Source of the DNA: an uncultured Bacteroidales bacterium
GTDB taxonomy: Bacteria > Bacteroidota > Bacteroidia > Bacteroidales > FEN-979
NCBI GenBank assembly: GCA_903928285.1
Contig: CAIYQH010000406.1
Coordinates: 1 to 6,068 of the forward strand
Length of the DNA stretch: 6,068 bases
Direction of reading: 5' to 3'
The notes under the pieces are model-generated. The model was not told the DNA's origin, did no database searches, and was given only the letters and a program-made list of their open reading frames with translations. The position numbers and the translations under genes were made by a program. This document shows, one piece after another, positions 4,891 through 6,068 of this stretch (its first letter is position 1; each line of letters begins with the position of its first letter).

Positions 4891-6068
4891 CTATGAATTT
4901 CCCTGCAAATGAAGCCAGGAACTATTCTGCTGATAGTCGGCCACCACCAGGGTTGATTCGCCTGATTGGAAATTTCCCATCAGTCCCGAAATATCACTGC
5001 GTAAAATTTCAAGTGCATTCCGGACCAGGTCCTGCCTGAAACCCTGTTGACCCAGGTTAATCACCATCTCCATCGAAACGATGCGCCCGATGACCTGTCC
5101 GAGCTCCACCAGTTTACGCTGGGGGAGCTGCAGGTTAAGTTCGAAATCAAGGAGATGCCTGATCGTCTGGACACTGTTTTCTGTCGGCCCGTTTGAATGG
5201 AGGAACCGGTAAAGGTTATGCTCCTTCAGCTTTTTCATCTGTCGTACGACATATTCCGAAATCTGCGTGTAGAGAATATCATTTGAGCCTTCAAAGATCT
5301 GGAAGGGACGGCTGTCGATGATCCCTCGTCCGCCAATATGGTTGTACCGGTATGCCTTTGCCCCCACCAGCTGAACCAGCGACTGTGCAGCCTCCTGCAT
5401 CAGGTCGGTAACCACGCTTTTAAAGGAGTTGGCCACCATGCCGCCTGCCGACAAATCATGCTCCAGCCCGGCTTTGCCGCAACTATGGGCACACATGGCA
5501 GAGGCGATGGTGAACGATGCCTGCAGCTGTGCGAGCCGTTTCTGCACCTGGTCATAATGAAAGAGACTCTTCCCGCCTACCAGTCGCTGTTTACAGTGCG
5601 TGATGGCTTCATCCATCATTCGTTGAATAAATCCCAGCGCCATCCCTGGAAATTGCAAACGGCTCCTGTGCAGGAGATCCAGCAGCAGGTTGATACCTGT
5701 GGATTCCGGCTCCAGCTGATTCCTCCGTGGCACTGACACATCAATCCGGTTGCGTCCATAGGGGATCTGGAATAAACCAAGATTATCAAATTTCTCCTCA
5801 ACCACGATCTGCTGCCCGGGTTGGTTTACATCACAGATAAAGAACTGAATGTCCCTTTTCAGATCCCCGCTTTTCGACTGCTCGCGCGCGGTAAGCAGCC
5901 AGTAACGCGCATATCCGGTAAGCCCTGCCCAGTGTTTGGTCCCCCTGATATGAAAACGGTCGTCACATTCGGTAAAGGAGGTATGCATGTGCAGGGCATT
6001 GCTCCCATAATCGGGTTCGGTGATCATCAACCCCCCCATGCTCTGTTCTTTTAAAAAGGTCTTGAAAA
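4891..6068 (-). CDS. Acyl-CoA dehydrogenase family protein (partial, N-terminus beyond right edge)
   Basis: The frame stays open to the window edge: nine further codons (FKTFLKEQS) precede the Met at 6039, so that Met is internal and the true start lies outside. The visible 391 residues cover the middle and C-terminal domains of an FAD-dependent acyl-CoA dehydrogenase, which introduces the alpha-beta double bond into an acyl-CoA and passes electrons to an electron-transfer flavoprotein. Counting from the Met at 6039, ITEPDYGSN (6-14) is the flavin/substrate-binding segment and RGTKHWAGLTGYARYWLLTARE (32-53) the following beta-domain strand. RSRLQFPGMALGF (125-137) opens the helical C-terminal domain. 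GRGIIDSRPFQIFEGSNDIL (237-256) carries the FEG motif, whose Glu250 aligns with the catalytic base of short- and medium-chain enzymes. About 130 residues follow FEG, longer than in the roughly 380-residue enzymes. The substrate cannot be read from the sequence. It ends with TAG and lies 231 bp from the regulator. Confidence 0.9.
   Translation of the reverse strand, partial: FKTFLKEQSMGGLMITEPDYGSNALHMHTSFTECDDRFHIRGTKHWAGLTGYARYWLLTAREQSKSGDLKRDIQFFICDVNQPGQQIVVEEKFDNLGLFQIPYGRNRIDVSVPRRNQLEPESTGINLLLDLLHRSRLQFPGMALGFIQRMMDEAITHCKQRLVGGKSLFHYDQVQKRLAQLQASFTIASAMCAHSCGKAGLEHDLSAGGMVANSFKSVVTDLMQEAAQSLVQLVGAKAYRYNHIGGRGIIDSRPFQIFEGSNDILYTQISEYVVRQMKKLKEHNLYRFLHSNGPTENSVQTIRHLLDFELNLQLPQRKLVELGQVIGRIVSMEMVINLGQQGFRQDLVRNALEILRSDISGLMGNFQSGESTLVVADYQQNSSWLHLQGNS

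Noticed and set aside
5338..5736. Plus-strand ORF of 132 codons within the acyl-CoA dehydrogenase gene
   Set aside because: Antisense shadow of the helical C-terminal domain coding region; no motif of its own.
6037..6039. ATG at 6039 as the start of the acyl-CoA dehydrogenase
   Set aside because: The frame continues open upstream to the window edge, and the family's whole N-terminal helical domain would be missing, so this Met is internal.

Overview
The window looks like an ordinary chromosomal segment from a member of the Bacteroidota. Three things support this. The 614-residue secreted protein ends in a type IX secretion (T9SS) sorting domain. The ribosomal protein S1 at the left edge matches the Bacteroidota form of the family. 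Upstream of rpsA there is a Bacteroidota-type promoter (a -33 TTTG box and a -7 TAnnTTTG box) and no Shine-Dalgarno sequence. Genus cannot be told from this sequence alone.

All four genes lie on the minus strand, so transcription runs from right to left. From the right edge: (1) an acyl-CoA dehydrogenase family flavoenzyme, cut at its N-terminus by the window edge (4891-6068); (2) an AT-rich gap of about 230 bp with a candidate promoter and two palindromes; (3) a response regulator of the NtrC type, with receiver, AAA+ sigma-54-activator and Fis-type DNA-binding domains (3301-4659); (4) a 418-bp gap with a candidate promoter, strong RNA hairpins and a T-tract; (5) the T9SS-exported Asp-box protein (1038-2882); (6) a gap of 325 bp with two terminator-like hairpins for gene 5, then the promoter and leader of rpsA; (7) the first 237 codons of rpsA, running off the left edge (1-712).

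The genes look like separate transcription units rather than one operon. The gaps are long, terminator-like hairpins lie between units, and promoter boxes precede rpsA (strong), the regulator (moderate) and the secreted protein (weak). No shared pathway is evident. No sensor kinase lies next to the response regulator within the window.

I found no clear new multi-gene system. The points most worth a second look are: the regulator's altered GAFTGA loop (ESFTGT) and Walker B motif (FLSE instead of FLDE); the structured leader with a terminator-like hairpin just upstream of the T9SS gene; and the long Ala/Val/Glu/Pro repeat extension of S1, encoded by 24-bp tandem repeats.
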